From Geosiphon pyriformis (lineage: Eukaryota > Glomeromycota > Glomeromycetes > Archaeosporales > Geosiphonaceae): 64,000 nucleotides of DNA. A model generated the notes under the pieces. That model did no database searches. It was not told the origin of the DNA and saw only the letters and a list, made by a program, of their open reading frames with translations. The translations under genes and the position numbers were made by a program. How positions within the stretch are numbered: position 1 is the first letter of the stretch; every line of letters starts with the position of its first letter. The stretch is taken from positions 16,456-80,455 of the forward strand of contig JAAOMT010000009.1 in the NCBI GenBank assembly GCA_016748015.1, read 5' to 3'. Shown here piece by piece: positions 35,861-46,407 of the stretch.

Positions 35861-36917
35861 ATGCAATATTTTCCTTCTAAAAGTTCCCTGAATTTATTAA
35901 GTACTCTAATAAAAAACTATAATCCAATCGTAACCCAAAAAACTTTTTTTTCTTTCAAGAATATTCGAATCTCTTCATTTCTTTATAGCAAATTTTTAAC
36001 TTCTATCTCAACACAAAATTTCACAAGAATGTCCCCAAAACTTATTCCACGTCGTTCCGAGGATCGCGGTTACGCAAATCATGGATGGTTAGATACTCAT
36101 CATACATTTTCGTTCGCCAACTATTATCATCCCGATTTCCAGGGATTTGGATCATTAAGAGTGATCAATGAAGATATTGTGGCACCGAGCGAAGGATTTG
36201 GGACACATTCGCATCGTGAATTTGAGATTTTTTCTTACATTATTTCTGGAGAGTTAGAACATCGTGATTGTAAGTTTTTTTTAGAAGAATATTTTAAAGG
36301 AAACTGATGAGTATTAAAAAAAACCTAGATTATTAATATATTCCGATACTTTCTTATTTTATATTTATATATATATATAACTTTTAGCAATGGGAAATAT
36401 AGAGATTCTAAAGCGTGGCGATGTTCAATTTACATCTGCCGGTACAGGAATTTCTCATTCGGAATACAACATACATAAAACGCTTCCAGTTCATTTTCTT
36501 CAAATTTGGGTAAAACCAGACACCTCTAACCTAAAACCAGAATATCATACAAAATCATTTTCCGATAATCAAAAAACGAATTCTCTTACTCATTTGATTT
36601 CACCTACCTCTAACACTAGTTTAGTGAAAAAAGAAAATGATTCTACTATTGGAATTCATTCTAATTTTCATATGTTTGCTAGCATTTTACAACCTGGTAA
36701 AATTGTTCAACATATCGTCCAAGGTGAAGAAGATGGAAGAACGAGAAAGTTATATATTCATGTGACAACTACAGGTGGACAAGTAAAAATTAATGGAAGC
36801 GAGACATTGAAAGAGGGTGACGGGATATTTATTACCGACCTAAAACCTAGAGAAGAAGTCTTAATTGAAAGCACCGGGGAAAAGAATGCCGAATTTGTGC
36901 TATTTGATTTAGCTTAA
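35861..36917 (+). CDS. Pirin (bicupin), possibly mitochondrial
   Basis: Exons 35861-36269 and 36388-36917 (GTAAGT...TTTTAG, in phase) give 312 residues. The pirin fold begins at Met57 (36029) with MSPKLIPRRSEDRG. The first cupin carries the metal-ligand motifs GFGTHSHREFEIF and GTGISHSEYN, so the His-X-His...His-X-Glu iron site is intact. The second cupin is at about residues 200-312 (GQVKINGSETLKEGDGIFI). Residues 1-56 are rich in Ser, Lys, Asn and Phe with almost no acidic residues, resembling a mitochondrial presequence; translation could also start at Met57. Pirins are iron-binding non-haem proteins, reported as transcription cofactors or quercetin dioxygenases depending on species. A truncated copy lies at 22284-22618. 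Confidence 0.9.
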
Positions 36918-38092
36918 TTTAAAGTATAAATTTAAAATAGGATCAGTTTATAGTAATGAACGATATCATTTATTATTTTCACAAATCACTATATATACAT
37001 ATATACATATTTTAAGCTTTATTTTTGTAGGTTTTTCAAGATTATTCAATTAGAATAGGGTTTACATAGTTTTTATTGAGAATAGGTAGCAAAAATTAAA
37101 TTTTTTTGTATAATCGGAATTCTGTACATCTTTTATTTTGATCACGATTATTGAGCTTTGTTGTGTTATTGCAAACAAAAAGCCTTTGTTTTTACATATA
37201 AATTCTTTATTTTGGATTTCTACGAGGGTTTTAGCTAGCCATATGGCAGAAAAATATACTTTATTGGGAAGCAATTACTCGAACTTTTGCATATAGATTT
37301 TATTCATATTGGGCTTTATTTCTCATTTTAAATTACATACATCAACTAATCTGGTTAGTAAAAATCAGAGTTGTAGGTAATACCAGTTAATTTATAAGTA
37401 TTAATTCTCGGTCGCTGAAATTTTGTGTGGTTTTAGAATAATATTAAAAAGGGTCATTTTTGCTTTAAATATTCTAATGCATTTTATTTTGTAATGGCTA
37501 TGAATTTAAAAGCTTTTTCTATATATATTATTATTTAAAGTTTTTTGAACTATATGAACAAAAAGTTTGAGTCACATTTAACATTAGTTATTACTAGTAA
37601 TTCAGTTTTCTTATTGGAATGGCCATTTTTTATAAAGAATTCTTCATAAAAAATTTATTGTCTTCACTTTAGATCATTTTATCTGTGATAAATTTTTATG
37701 TTTCACAAGTATTGAAAGAAAATTTTGTAACTATTTTTATTTTTTTTCATTTATTTTTTAACCAATTTTTGAAAGAAAACGAATACTATTTCTTTTTATT
37801 CAAATTTTTTTTTCAAAGCTAAATAAGTCAATGATAGTTTTTAATCTTTTTTTTTGATTGAATATGAAAAACAAGATGGTATATATGTTTCACATTTTTC
37901 ATGATAAAAAATTGTAAAGTTTATATAATAATATTAAATATTGAGAATACAAGTTACAGGATATAATTCGATAAAATATATTTAGATTTATCTCAAAAAA
38001 TATATACATATATATATATTCTAGGAAATTTTTTAAATCATAATGACCTCAAAAATTGTGAGTTATACTTTCGGGAAAAAAATTAATGGGAT

Positions 38093-38122
38093 CACACACA
38101 CAAACACACACACACACACACA
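38093..38122. repeat. (CA)n microsatellite
   Basis: About 15 CA units with one interruption (CAAA). Confidence 0.9.
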
Positions 38123-38401
38123 TGGAATACCATGTCACAGGATTTTTTTACAATTTCTTTTTGGAAATTAAAAGGAAGTAAACATTCTAAAAGCGTGTGA
38201 ATATATAATAATTTTTCCAATGTGAATTAACTTTTTTGCTTTTTCACTTTTCCCATCTAAACTGAAAAATTTTTTTGTTTTTAATAATATTTTGTCTTAT
38301 CTACAAAACAAAATAGGTATTGAAGATTTTTTTTGGAAATGCATAGATAAAATATTTAGTATGCATAAGAATTTGATCACAAGACTGCAACACAAGATAT
38401 T

Positions 38402-38433
38402 TTGTTGTTGTTGTTATTATTGTTGTTGTTGTT
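38402..38433. repeat. (TTG)n microsatellite
   Basis: TTG units with an internal TTA/ATT interruption. Confidence 0.85.
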
Positions 38434-39014
38434 TTTTTCGGTTATTACCCTATTTTGGTAAAAAGAAAAATTTTCCAGAAACTCTCCTTTTGATTGACCT
38501 GTTCATATTTTTTCATAATTTTGCCAAAAAAAATAATAATAATAATAATAATTTTGCTTATTTTAATTTCCTCAAAATAGAAATTTTTGTTATAAAATTT
38601 TGCTTTTTTAAAATATTTTATTATTTTAATCGATTTAAATAGTATATATATTTTTATCTAAAAAAGTTTTATCCTTGGGTAAACTTTAAAATATTAAAAT
38701 ATATTTAGATAATTAATTTTTTCTTTCAAGTTTCATATATCTATAAACACACGAAACCATCAACTTATTTTTAAAGAAAATTTTTTTTAATGTTAACAGC
38801 AAACAATAAAAAATCCTAAAAATGATTTATATTGTAACTTTTCCTTTATGAAAATTTTTCTATGCTTTAAAAACAAATTATTCAGCATTTGAAGCTCCCA
38901 ATTTTTTTTTTTTTTTTTTTTTACAAAACAAAAAATATAGTTTTGATTGAAAATCTAAAAAAAAAAACTAATCTTTCAAATTGCTGATTAAATTTATCAT
39001 ATAATAAGGTTTGA

Positions 39015-39469
39015 ATGGGTGTAGTAATTCACATTTTGAAAAAAAAGTTTATAATTGATAATCCTAAAATGTATGTTGATTTAAGCTGCAGCTTAGCTAT
39101 CAAACTCTATCACATGGAACCATCCCTGAAGAAAGACCCCGAATTTAAACCTAAACATTATTATAAATTTATTGGTATACCTCTGATCCTTTATCCTTGA
39201 CGAATTTATTCATTCTCTAAAAAGAAAGATTTTGGGTAAAGCATTTTGATACAATTTTTTGAAACATTCAAAATCCGTACAACTTTAACCATCTTTATTT
39301 CCTTTTTTTCAGTTTCGAAATAATCTTTGAAAATGTTCGTTTGTTACCCTGTTATGGAAAAATCTCTTTTGGATTTCTCAAATCTGGAGTTGACCTTTCT
39401 CAAAATTGTTATATGATAAGCCGAGACCTAAAATTGGGTGAAGAATTTACCGGATATAGCTTCGACTAG
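39015..39469 (+). pseudogene. Spliced gene with a single in-frame stop
   Basis: Exon 1 is 39015-39235 and exon 2 is 39313-39469. The donor GGGTAAAG, the acceptor CTTTTTTTCAG and the phase (2) agree, and the joined frame ends at TAG 39467-39469 (126 codons). One TGA at 39198-39200 interrupts exon 1. Coding-like composition continues in the same frame on both sides: before it EPSLKKDPEFKPKHYYKFIG, after the intron LLPCYGKISFGFLKSGVDL and ISRDLKLGEEFTGYSFD. The family is unknown. The single stop may be a real nonsense mutation, a sequencing error or readthrough; the first is my default. Confidence 0.5.
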
Positions 39470-39853
39470 ATTTCAATGTTTCGTTAAATGCTTTCTTTTG
39501 AACTGAATTTGATAAGCTATTTTTAACGCTCGATTCAAAAAAAACAATTAAACCTAAATAAACACTCTTAAAAACTTCATTATATCTGAAAATTATGGTT
39601 TGTATCGCTTAATAATGGTTTTCTTTTTTTTATTGGTAAACTTTTTGAAATTTCAAAAATACTAGTTGAACTACACAAATAATCATTGACTTTGCTCTAC
39701 TTATTTGCAATGAAAAAAAAATCCATTCACATCCTCTCTATATTTTTCACTTGTCAATTATTATTTCTCTTACAATTAAATTACCTTAAAAAATTTTTCT
39801 AAAATTGTTTGATCAAAAACTATAATTTCTGATCAGCCTAAACATGTCCTGAC
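39470..39853. other. Short intergenic region
   Basis: Between the broken gene and the 3' end of the two-exon membrane protein gene. Nothing seen. Confidence 0.5.
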
Positions 39854-40399
39854 CTAAAGAAACATCATGAATCCAACATTGAGAACAAAAAATGAAATCC
39901 CAAGGTATATTGTCGTTGCTGGAAATTTCCAATTGTAAGCGTTGCTATTTTGTGGTTTGGTTTTTGTCATGATTTTCTTATTATCTTGAAATGTTTCAGA
40001 GTCACTTATAGTTCGAATATCGATTAAATTCTCAACGTCAACTTTGTTTTTTTCTTCACATTTTTCTGTATTAGGAGGCTTTTGTAAATTATTCGCTTTA
40101 GTTGATATATTAATTTCTGATCCCCTGATTTTGTATTTTAAGAAGATTAAATTCGTTATTTAAGATGATTGCTTTAAAGAAAAACTTTGCCTTTTAATTT
40201 TTTTTACGTACATAATGTAATTTCTGCTCTCAATCCTTAATGTCTTTTTCTTTTTTGCTTCGCATATGACCTGGTTTGATCTTGGAGATATTGTCTCGGA
40301 AACCGAATCTTTGCTGAAAATTATGGTCGTACTATTCGCTATGATAGCACAGGCAAATAAGAGAGAAAATATGAAATATATATTGTTGAAATCTTTCAT
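39854..40399 (-). CDS. Small secreted or membrane-anchored protein
   Basis: Exon 1 is 40212-40399 and exon 2 is 39854-40124. Donor GTACGT and acceptor AAAATCAG keep the frame, giving 152 residues. An N-terminal signal peptide is clear (MKDFNNIYFIFSLLFACAII, cleavage near NSTT). The middle is hydrophilic, Lys/Asn/Glu-rich, with one Cys on each side of the exon junction (VICEAK and TEKCEEK). The C-terminal 20 residues are hydrophobic (YLGISFFVLNVGFMMFL), suiting a transmembrane anchor or GPI signal. No domain recognised. It would sit at the plasma membrane or cell wall. The second exon was found by splicing, as the unspliced frame stops early. Confidence 0.55.
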
Positions 40400-40447
40400 T
40401 ATTTTTTAATGCTTTTCAACAAATTTTGAAGTATAGAAACTTGACTA

Positions 40448-40675
40448 ATGGTTTACTACACAATTCAAGGTTTTGGATTTCAATTTAGAGCCTCCTTTAT
40501 TTATATACCTTCTATTTACAATAGCAGATTGAAGATTGCTTCTCCTAATTTGATGGTCGACAGATTCCCAATCACCTCTGTCAATTATAGAAAGAAAGAG
40601 AAGCAATTGCTACCTGTGGCACACTACTGTGGCGTTATTCAGGGTAAAATATATTGTTTGAAACGGAAAATATAA
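40448..40675 (+). CDS. Possible small orphan gene
   Basis: A 75-codon ATG frame with reasonable codon composition, lying head-to-head with the secreted-protein gene and only 48 bases from its start. It encodes IQGFGFQFRASFIYIPSIYN, then a basic C-terminus. No domain. The very small divergent gap argues against two independent genes, so confidence is low. Confidence 0.2.
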   Translation: MVYYTIQGFGFQFRASFIYIPSIYNSRLKIASPNLMVDRFPITSVNYRKKEKQLLPVAHYCGVIQGKIYCLKRKI

Positions 40676-41038
40676 TCAAATCAAATTTAAAAAAAAAAAC
40701 TAAAACTAAAAAGATAACCCAATGATTGTGCGGGCAATCTAATAAAGTTTGATTTCTGTGATATACCATTTAAAAAAATGAATGCCAAGCTACCACTTGA
40801 TATCCTATTGACAATCAAACCTCTATATGATAAATGAACATGGAACAACTTAAAACCTTTCTTGGCCCAAGTTATATTTAGAGCTGGAAAAAATTTTCCA
40901 TCATTCTGATAGCATCAAAGTTCCTTTCCTCTTTGGGAAGAGGAAGTTTTTTCTAAGAATACTTGAAAACAAATCCTTTTTGAAAAACAACAAATTAAGG
41001 TAAACTAGGTTTTAGTTGAGTGACTAAACATCCATTTT

Positions 41039-41281
41039 TTATTTATGAAATAAGTCTGCCGTCTTCCGACCAATCTCCATAAAAAACCCCCCTACAGCCG
41101 CCATCAAAAACATGACCCCATTTCGACAACCGCATCCCGTTAGAGAAGGTGTAGAAGATTCCCCTTCTGGGGCTGTATAAGGCTGTTGGGTTGGATGGTC
41201 GGTGCCAACGTTTCTTTTTTTCAATCCTTCATGACTGCTACCTTCAGTTGATTTCTGAGCTTCAGGAATAATGTTGGTCAT
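41039..41281 (-). CDS. Small Cys/Gly membrane-type protein
   Basis: Intact 80-residue frame, GC-rich for the region. Residues 1-48 are polar (PEAQKSTEGSSHEGLKKRN). Then comes a CGC motif and a hydrophobic segment (LTGCGCRNGVMFLMAAVGGF) that could span a membrane, ending FMEIGRKTADLFHK. The order of a polar N-terminus, cysteines and one C-terminal membrane segment recalls tail-anchored small proteins. Not assigned to a family. Confidence 0.45.
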   Translation of the reverse strand: MTNIIPEAQKSTEGSSHEGLKKRNVGTDHPTQQPYTAPEGESSTPSLTGCGCRNGVMFLMAAVGGFFMEIGRKTADLFHK

Positions 41282-42415
41282 AATGAGATTTCCGGGTTCA
41301 TAAATAAGGATGAAAGTTTTTAAAATATACAGAAGTGGTAAGATCGCTCTTTTTATAACAATTGCCTGATTTACAGTGCAGAATGTCGCATGCGTCAGAA
41401 ATCATCATGATTTTCAAAAATGGTAAAAAGCAGTTTAGATGATCATGATTATTGCACAAAAGACCCGATAAGATTTAGAGGAGAAAAAAATTCCTTGTTT
41501 ATTTAAAGTAAAAACAAAGATGGTCATTTTGTCAAAAAGGAATAGAGTGCCAAACTCACAAAATGATAAATATAGATATCGATAACACAATCCAAGAAAT
41601 TTCATATCGATCCAATATCTACTCTTTTAACCCTTATTTGTTGTCGTTTCAATTCGGATTAGGATTTTTTACATGGCTTTCCTCTAACTTATCGGACGCA
41701 AATCATATGACATTCGTCCTTAGAGTTTTTTATTTAAATAAAATGAAAGAGATTCGTCACGTTTTTTGATTTTATGATAAAACGTTAGGTCCTTAAAGTT
41801 ACTTTGAAATGATCCAAGACCTCTCTAATCAAAGTTTTCATGATATTTGATTTCAAAAGAGTAGCAGCTATAAGTCAAGATAAATTTTCAAACTTAATAT
41901 TTAGCTATTGGGTTTTGTGAAATCAATTCGGCTAGTTCCTATTTTTTAAAGAATAAATTGCATGTCAAGTATAATTATCTCATCTCATCTTTCAATTGAA
42001 CGAAAATATACAAAGTTTGGGTCAAGATAATGTCAATTCCTTACAAGCTTCACCCCACAAGTCAAATGCTCACTTCACGATTTTTAACCCTCAATAATTT
42101 TTCCTCGCTTTTTAATCGAAAAATTAACTGATCGGCACGATTAGTTAAATATCAAACTTGTGACTGGAGATGCATTAGCTGAAACGCTGCATGAATAAAG
42201 GGAATTGATTAATATGCTCCAGTGATAGATTGAACAAAAAAAGCAGATTATTCAAATGCGCAAAGAAAAAATAAAATATTTAATCAATTCCATTCTTGCC
42301 AAATCTTTAAAATACAATCTCTAAATTGAGATTTATATTCAGAAATAATTGAAATACCAACGCGTTTCATACCTGAGTCCCTTTTCTAATAGGCAGAAAA
42401 GCTTTTTTTTGTACG
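41282..42415. other. Intergenic
   Basis: Promoter side of both flanking genes. The open frame 41563-41769 is not supported. Confidence 0.45.
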
Positions 42416-43423
42416 ATGACTCTTTTTCTAATTTCTGTCTTTACTTTGGTTCTCGTCTCAAGCCTCGCGAATCTCGAGGTTACGGCTATGGTAATAAGGT
42501 CATGCAATAATTTTCCCACATTCTCAAGACCGTGCCATCTGCCATGCTCAGGTCCAACCATCTCACACCAACCTTCTAGCATATCATGTGGTATTCCACT
42601 CAATTCCTTCCCAGTTGGTAGCCCTTGTAGCTCTCTATCATTTGCAAATCCATGCTGTGGCCAATGTAACGCCTTTCCCTGTAGGCTTTCTTGTGGAAGT
42701 CTATGTTCTTTTATGCCATTAGGTATGAGATTTCCATATAACCATCTCCAAATGCCTTGCTTTGGAAAACAACAATGTGGGCAAGTTTGTCAGAATGGTA
42801 ACATTCAAGCCGAAACGTGTGGCAGCAACGCTATTCAATATTACAACGATATGAATAATCAATGCAATTCTGGCCAAAGTGGAACAACTTGCTTCGCTCG
42901 TCGTTCACCACTTTTCATGAATCAATGCAACGAATGCCAAAAAAATGACTGTTTTGCCAACACTGCAAATACTGCTCTTGATGAATGCTGTAATAAACAA
43001 GATCAAGTTCAACAATGTAACACCTGCGAATGCACCTACGACAACATTGGTAATCCAGGTGCCTCTTGTGGATTGCCAGTCTTTATGCCACCCTGTGGTT
43101 GTGCTCCAATGACTCCAAGTGTAGAGAGCAAAAAATGTTGTGAATCTAATAATTATGAAGCTGCTCATTGTGATAATGATGCTTGCCAGTTTTGTTCGGA
43201 CGAATCTAACGAGGCTCAGTGCGGAAAACAACAACAAGGCTCGTTTAATATAATCACCCGAAGAAAGCGCTCCCCTTTGGTGATCTCGAATTGTGCTGAG
43301 TGTCAAAACGAATACGCCCAATCTGGATCTAATAATCAGGCCTATTCTAAATGCGACGATTGCCAGAATCAAGTCTCTTGTTGTGAGGATCACCAAGAAG
43401 AGTATACTAAAATTCAGAAATGA
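42416..43423 (+). CDS. Cysteine-rich secreted protein with Kex2-like sites
   Basis: Intact 335-residue frame. Residues 1-24 are a signal peptide (MTLFLISVFTLVLVSSLANL, cleavage near VTA). About 40 cysteines follow (roughly 12 per cent), many as CC, CGC, CNEC or CNTCEC. Two internal blocks repeat after dibasic sites: ARRSPLFMNQCNECQ (residues about 162-176) and RRKRSPLVISNCAECQ (about 282-297). RR and KR before the repeats are typical Kex2 protease sites, so the precursor may be cut into three or more disulphide-rich peptides. Small secreted Cys-rich proteins of symbiotic fungi often act as effectors or surface proteins; that is inference. No domain recognised. Antisense open frames over it are shadows. 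Confidence 0.7.
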   Translation: MTLFLISVFTLVLVSSLANLEVTAMVIRSCNNFPTFSRPCHLPCSGPTISHQPSSISCGIPLNSFPVGSPCSSLSFANPCCGQCNAFPCRLSCGSLCSFMPLGMRFPYNHLQMPCFGKQQCGQVCQNGNIQAETCGSNAIQYYNDMNNQCNSGQSGTTCFARRSPLFMNQCNECQKNDCFANTANTALDECCNKQDQVQQCNTCECTYDNIGNPGASCGLPVFMPPCGCAPMTPSVESKKCCESNNYEAAHCDNDACQFCSDESNEAQCGKQQQGSFNIITRRKRSPLVISNCAECQNEYAQSGSNNQAYSKCDDCQNQVSCCEDHQEEYTKIQK

Positions 43424-43981
43424 AGTAAAAGAGTTCAAAGTTCTAAATATGGTTGGAGAATTGAGAATTGATAAAATTATAGAATTCGTCAATAATTTAT
43501 TTTAAAGTGGGATATGAGAATATTGTTACCTTTGTAAATTCGTTTGCTTTTGTTTTATTTTTATTTTGGAATATTCACTTCAAGTCCATTTTCTATGATT
43601 TGAATCCAAACTCAAACCTTGGTCAGCTTTGGTGTTCGGAAAAGGATCTCCTTCACTGGCGTTTGTGAGCTGTATGAAATAATGTTGCGGTTTTTAAATC
43701 GAAATTTCTTTTGTGTCAAATTGGGATGGCAAGATTGATGTCATCCATTTCTGAAACCTATATCATTTTTGGAAATATCTCTTTTATGCAATCTTCTGCA
43801 ATGACCTTGATATGCTTTAGGCATTTTTGACTAGCTATCGTCATTCATAGATCGATGAGCCAAAGGATTCATTAATATATAGGCTATATGCACTCATTTC
43901 AAATTGTCAATCAATTAAACCATCATGTAGATCGCTTTTCATTTAGAAATTTCTATTATCAATAAACATCGGTTATCATCC
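43424..43981. other. Intergenic
   Basis: 3' region of the Cys-rich gene. Nothing supported. Confidence 0.45.
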
Positions 43982-44473
43982 ATGTTATCCGGTTTTGTCA
44001 AGAAAAAATTCCTCAAAGTCAAATCTCCCAAGTGGCAAAGAGTTCTAGGGTTTTCACATAACAGTTCCTCAGAGCTTGCGTACCCCGAAAAGCAGCCATT
44101 TGATGCAATGCTAAGAGATTTTCATATGTCGTAAAAATTCGTACACAAATTTATTCTTGATGTTGCACGGATCCCCATAATTTTTAGGATATCTTAGATT
44201 GACCAATTTGGAAAATCTGCGATAAAATTAAAAAATTTGACACACCCTTCGCGTGGAATCAAAAAATCATATCTTACGATTTTCAAAAATTGGCAAAGAA
44301 GATACCTTGCTCATCTTTACTTGATAATCGAAAGGGGAGAAGGTGCAAATAATCTCACTTCTAACCCAAAAATGTCGCGACGGCTTGAACAGGTTTCTTG
44401 ACTTCATCAGCTTGACCTCTCTTCCTCTAAAGTTTATTCTTGGGCTGGGTATAGATCCCTGTTTATCGAATAA
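43982..44473 (+). pseudogene. Decayed frame with three in-frame stops
   Basis: Starting at ATG 43982, a single frame runs to TAA 44471-44473 (164 codons) with three internal stops, including TGA 44399-44401. Between them the composition is coding-like: KKKFLKVKSPKWQRVLGF, then KSYLTIFKNWQRRYLAHLYL and LDLSSSKVYSWAGYRSLF. That one frame carries all segments suggests point mutations rather than chance. Introns GT-AG inside do not remove the stops. No family recognised. Confidence 0.3.
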
Positions 44474-45456
44474 TTGGAATTATTCTTATCGAAACGTTAT
44501 TTAAATGCGGAATTACCTAATTTTATCTTTGAGAATTCTTTTTAAGAAGTTTGAATATATTTTGGAAATATAAAAGTGTAAAAAAAAAATTTTAGATGTC
44601 GATCTTGAAAAAGACTTATCTCGATATTACGCAGGGTTTTGCATCAAAAGGAAGATTAATAATTTTTTGTGATGCATATGGAGCTTAATTGCCTTTAACC
44701 TGTTTAACTTTTCTCGAACCTTAAAAACAAAAAATTAGAAGAAATTACCAAATTTGTGAATTGGTTCGAAAAAAAATTCTCCATTGTTTTCCGTGAATTA
44801 TTGAAGCGCAAGGCTAGACAGCATCAGATTCCGCCCACATTATCGGCAATTATTATTTAATGCCGATTTTCTAACATTCTTATCATGGTTCAATTTGAAA
44901 TTCCCAATTTCCCGGGGCATGGAATTAGTCATTATTTCAAATTTTCAGCTACAAGCTTATTATATTTTCCTATTCAATTTAGGATATTGACTCATCATTT
45001 ACAAATTTGGCAATTACTTTAAGAACTTTGAATTTGAACTATAACAATCATTTTATTGGATTTGGGAATTTAACAATTTCAGGGAATATCTTTATTTTGA
45101 AAATAAAGTTGTTTTCACAATTAAACCTTGTGGCTAAAATTTTAAATATGGTCTCACAAATTTTTCTGAATTTCAAAAAACACAAAGTTTCTTAATCAAA
45201 ATTCAATATAAATAGGGGAGTTTTAGCAATGCTAACACCGCAGAGCTCGACAAATGCCACTTTTACATACTGATAGCCTTTCTTTACAGATACCTTTTAG
45301 AAAAGAAAGCATATCATCTTTCATCTCACTAAGCATTCAAGACATCTTCCAAAAAGGCAATTCCGGCAAATTGACCTAATTCACCCATCCTAAAAATAAG
45401 CTGTTGAGTTCTCAAATTCCCGATTTTTAAATTTCCTTTAGAGCGAAAATTTTAAA
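44474..45456. other. Intergenic, MATA-HMG 2 promoter side
   Basis: AT-rich; 45007-45195 open frame unsupported. Near the right edge the sequence becomes less AT-rich (about 45,230-45,400), consistent with a promoter or leader. Confidence 0.4.
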
Positions 45457-46407
45457 ATGGCGAATCCTATCGAAAACTCTACCAATCATCTCAATTCAAC
45501 CCCTATAATAATTAAGCCGAAATTTCCTCCAGCAATTAGCCCTGAGGAATTGTTAGCAAATGCCATTAAAAAGATTAACCAGGGACGAAAACCTTCAAAG
45601 ATTCCGAATGCCTTTATGGTTTACAGATTAGTACTTCAGAAGGAATATGCTCATTTCAATAATATCCCTGATATGTGTGCTCTATCTGCTGTGGCATCAA
45701 AACTTTGGAAGAGGGAGCCTGAATACGTCAAGGCAAAATACGAAGAAATTGTGCTTGGTGCCAAAAAACTTTTAGATAAAATTGTCAATGCTCCACGTCC
45801 ATTTGAAATTTTACAAGAGGATCCATCGGCAGTTTCATCCATTAATCCGGTGGAAGAAGATAACTTCCGAAACTATCTTGTAAACTGGAAGGCTACCAAA
45901 GTCCAAAAAAATGATTCCCTGATCGATGGGCGAAAAAGGCCTTTAGAAGATTTGGAATCTCTTCCTCAAAAACCAAGCACTAAACAAATTGGTACTCAAA
46001 CAGAACCTGTCACGTTTTCAGTCTCCTCACCATATTTCAGCTTGATTGGCCAGGAGATTTCATCATCTGATAATCAAGTTCAAACACGCGATCGGTTTGT
46101 ACCTGATCAACAGTTTGAATTCCCCTGCCAAGAGGCTTCATCTTTACAGCATCACATAGAATCAGGGTATATTAACATATCAACAGAATCTTCATTCGAA
46201 ACTGTACCTTCGGCTATGGCAATTGACCTTGATTATCGTTTGGCGGCACTTGAACGCCCTATAGAAGGGATGATTGGACAGCCAGGAAGTACCATCCTTC
46301 CTGGACAAATGGCTGATGGCACTTTTGATAGTCAGTATTACACCTTAGAACAAAGGCTGGCTCGTCTTGAACGGCTTTTTTCCCTTTTTTTTGTGGAGCA
46401 AAATTAA
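45457..46407 (+). CDS. MATA-HMG-box protein 2
   Basis: Single exon, 316 residues. The leader PKFPPAISPEELLANAIKK precedes the HMG box at about residues 44-110 (PSKIPNAFMVYRLVLQKEYA, then LSAVASKLWKREPEYVKAKY and EEIVLGAKKLL), with the canonical P.NAFM.YR start and W..E core. The C-terminal half is Ser/Gln-rich and ends in two short heptad-like LE-R-LA-LER repeats (YRLAALERPIE and EQRLARLERLF), which may dimerise. It is more canonical than MATA-HMG protein 1 (NAFMVYR against NDYVIYR). In Glomeromycotina this family is greatly expanded; function is unassigned, DNA binding is inferred. Confidence 0.9.
   Translation: MANPIENSTNHLNSTPIIIKPKFPPAISPEELLANAIKKINQGRKPSKIPNAFMVYRLVLQKEYAHFNNIPDMCALSAVASKLWKREPEYVKAKYEEIVLGAKKLLDKIVNAPRPFEILQEDPSAVSSINPVEEDNFRNYLVNWKATKVQKNDSLIDGRKRPLEDLESLPQKPSTKQIGTQTEPVTFSVSSPYFSLIGQEISSSDNQVQTRDRFVPDQQFEFPCQEASSLQHHIESGYINISTESSFETVPSAMAIDLDYRLAALERPIEGMIGQPGSTILPGQMADGTFDSQYYTLEQRLARLERLFSLFFVEQN

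Larger units (their letters stand above)
36918..39014. other. AT-rich interval with microsatellites
   Basis: Contains (CA)n at 38,093-38,122, (TTG)n at 38,402-38,433, (AAT)n at 38,531-38,552 and a 20-base T run near 38,902. No gene. Confidence 0.6.

Noticed and set aside
42905-43492. 195-codon antisense frame over the Cys-rich gene
   Set aside because: Cysteine TGT/TGC codons read antisense as Thr/Ala, keeping the frame open by chance. The sense frame has a signal peptide and ordered motifs.
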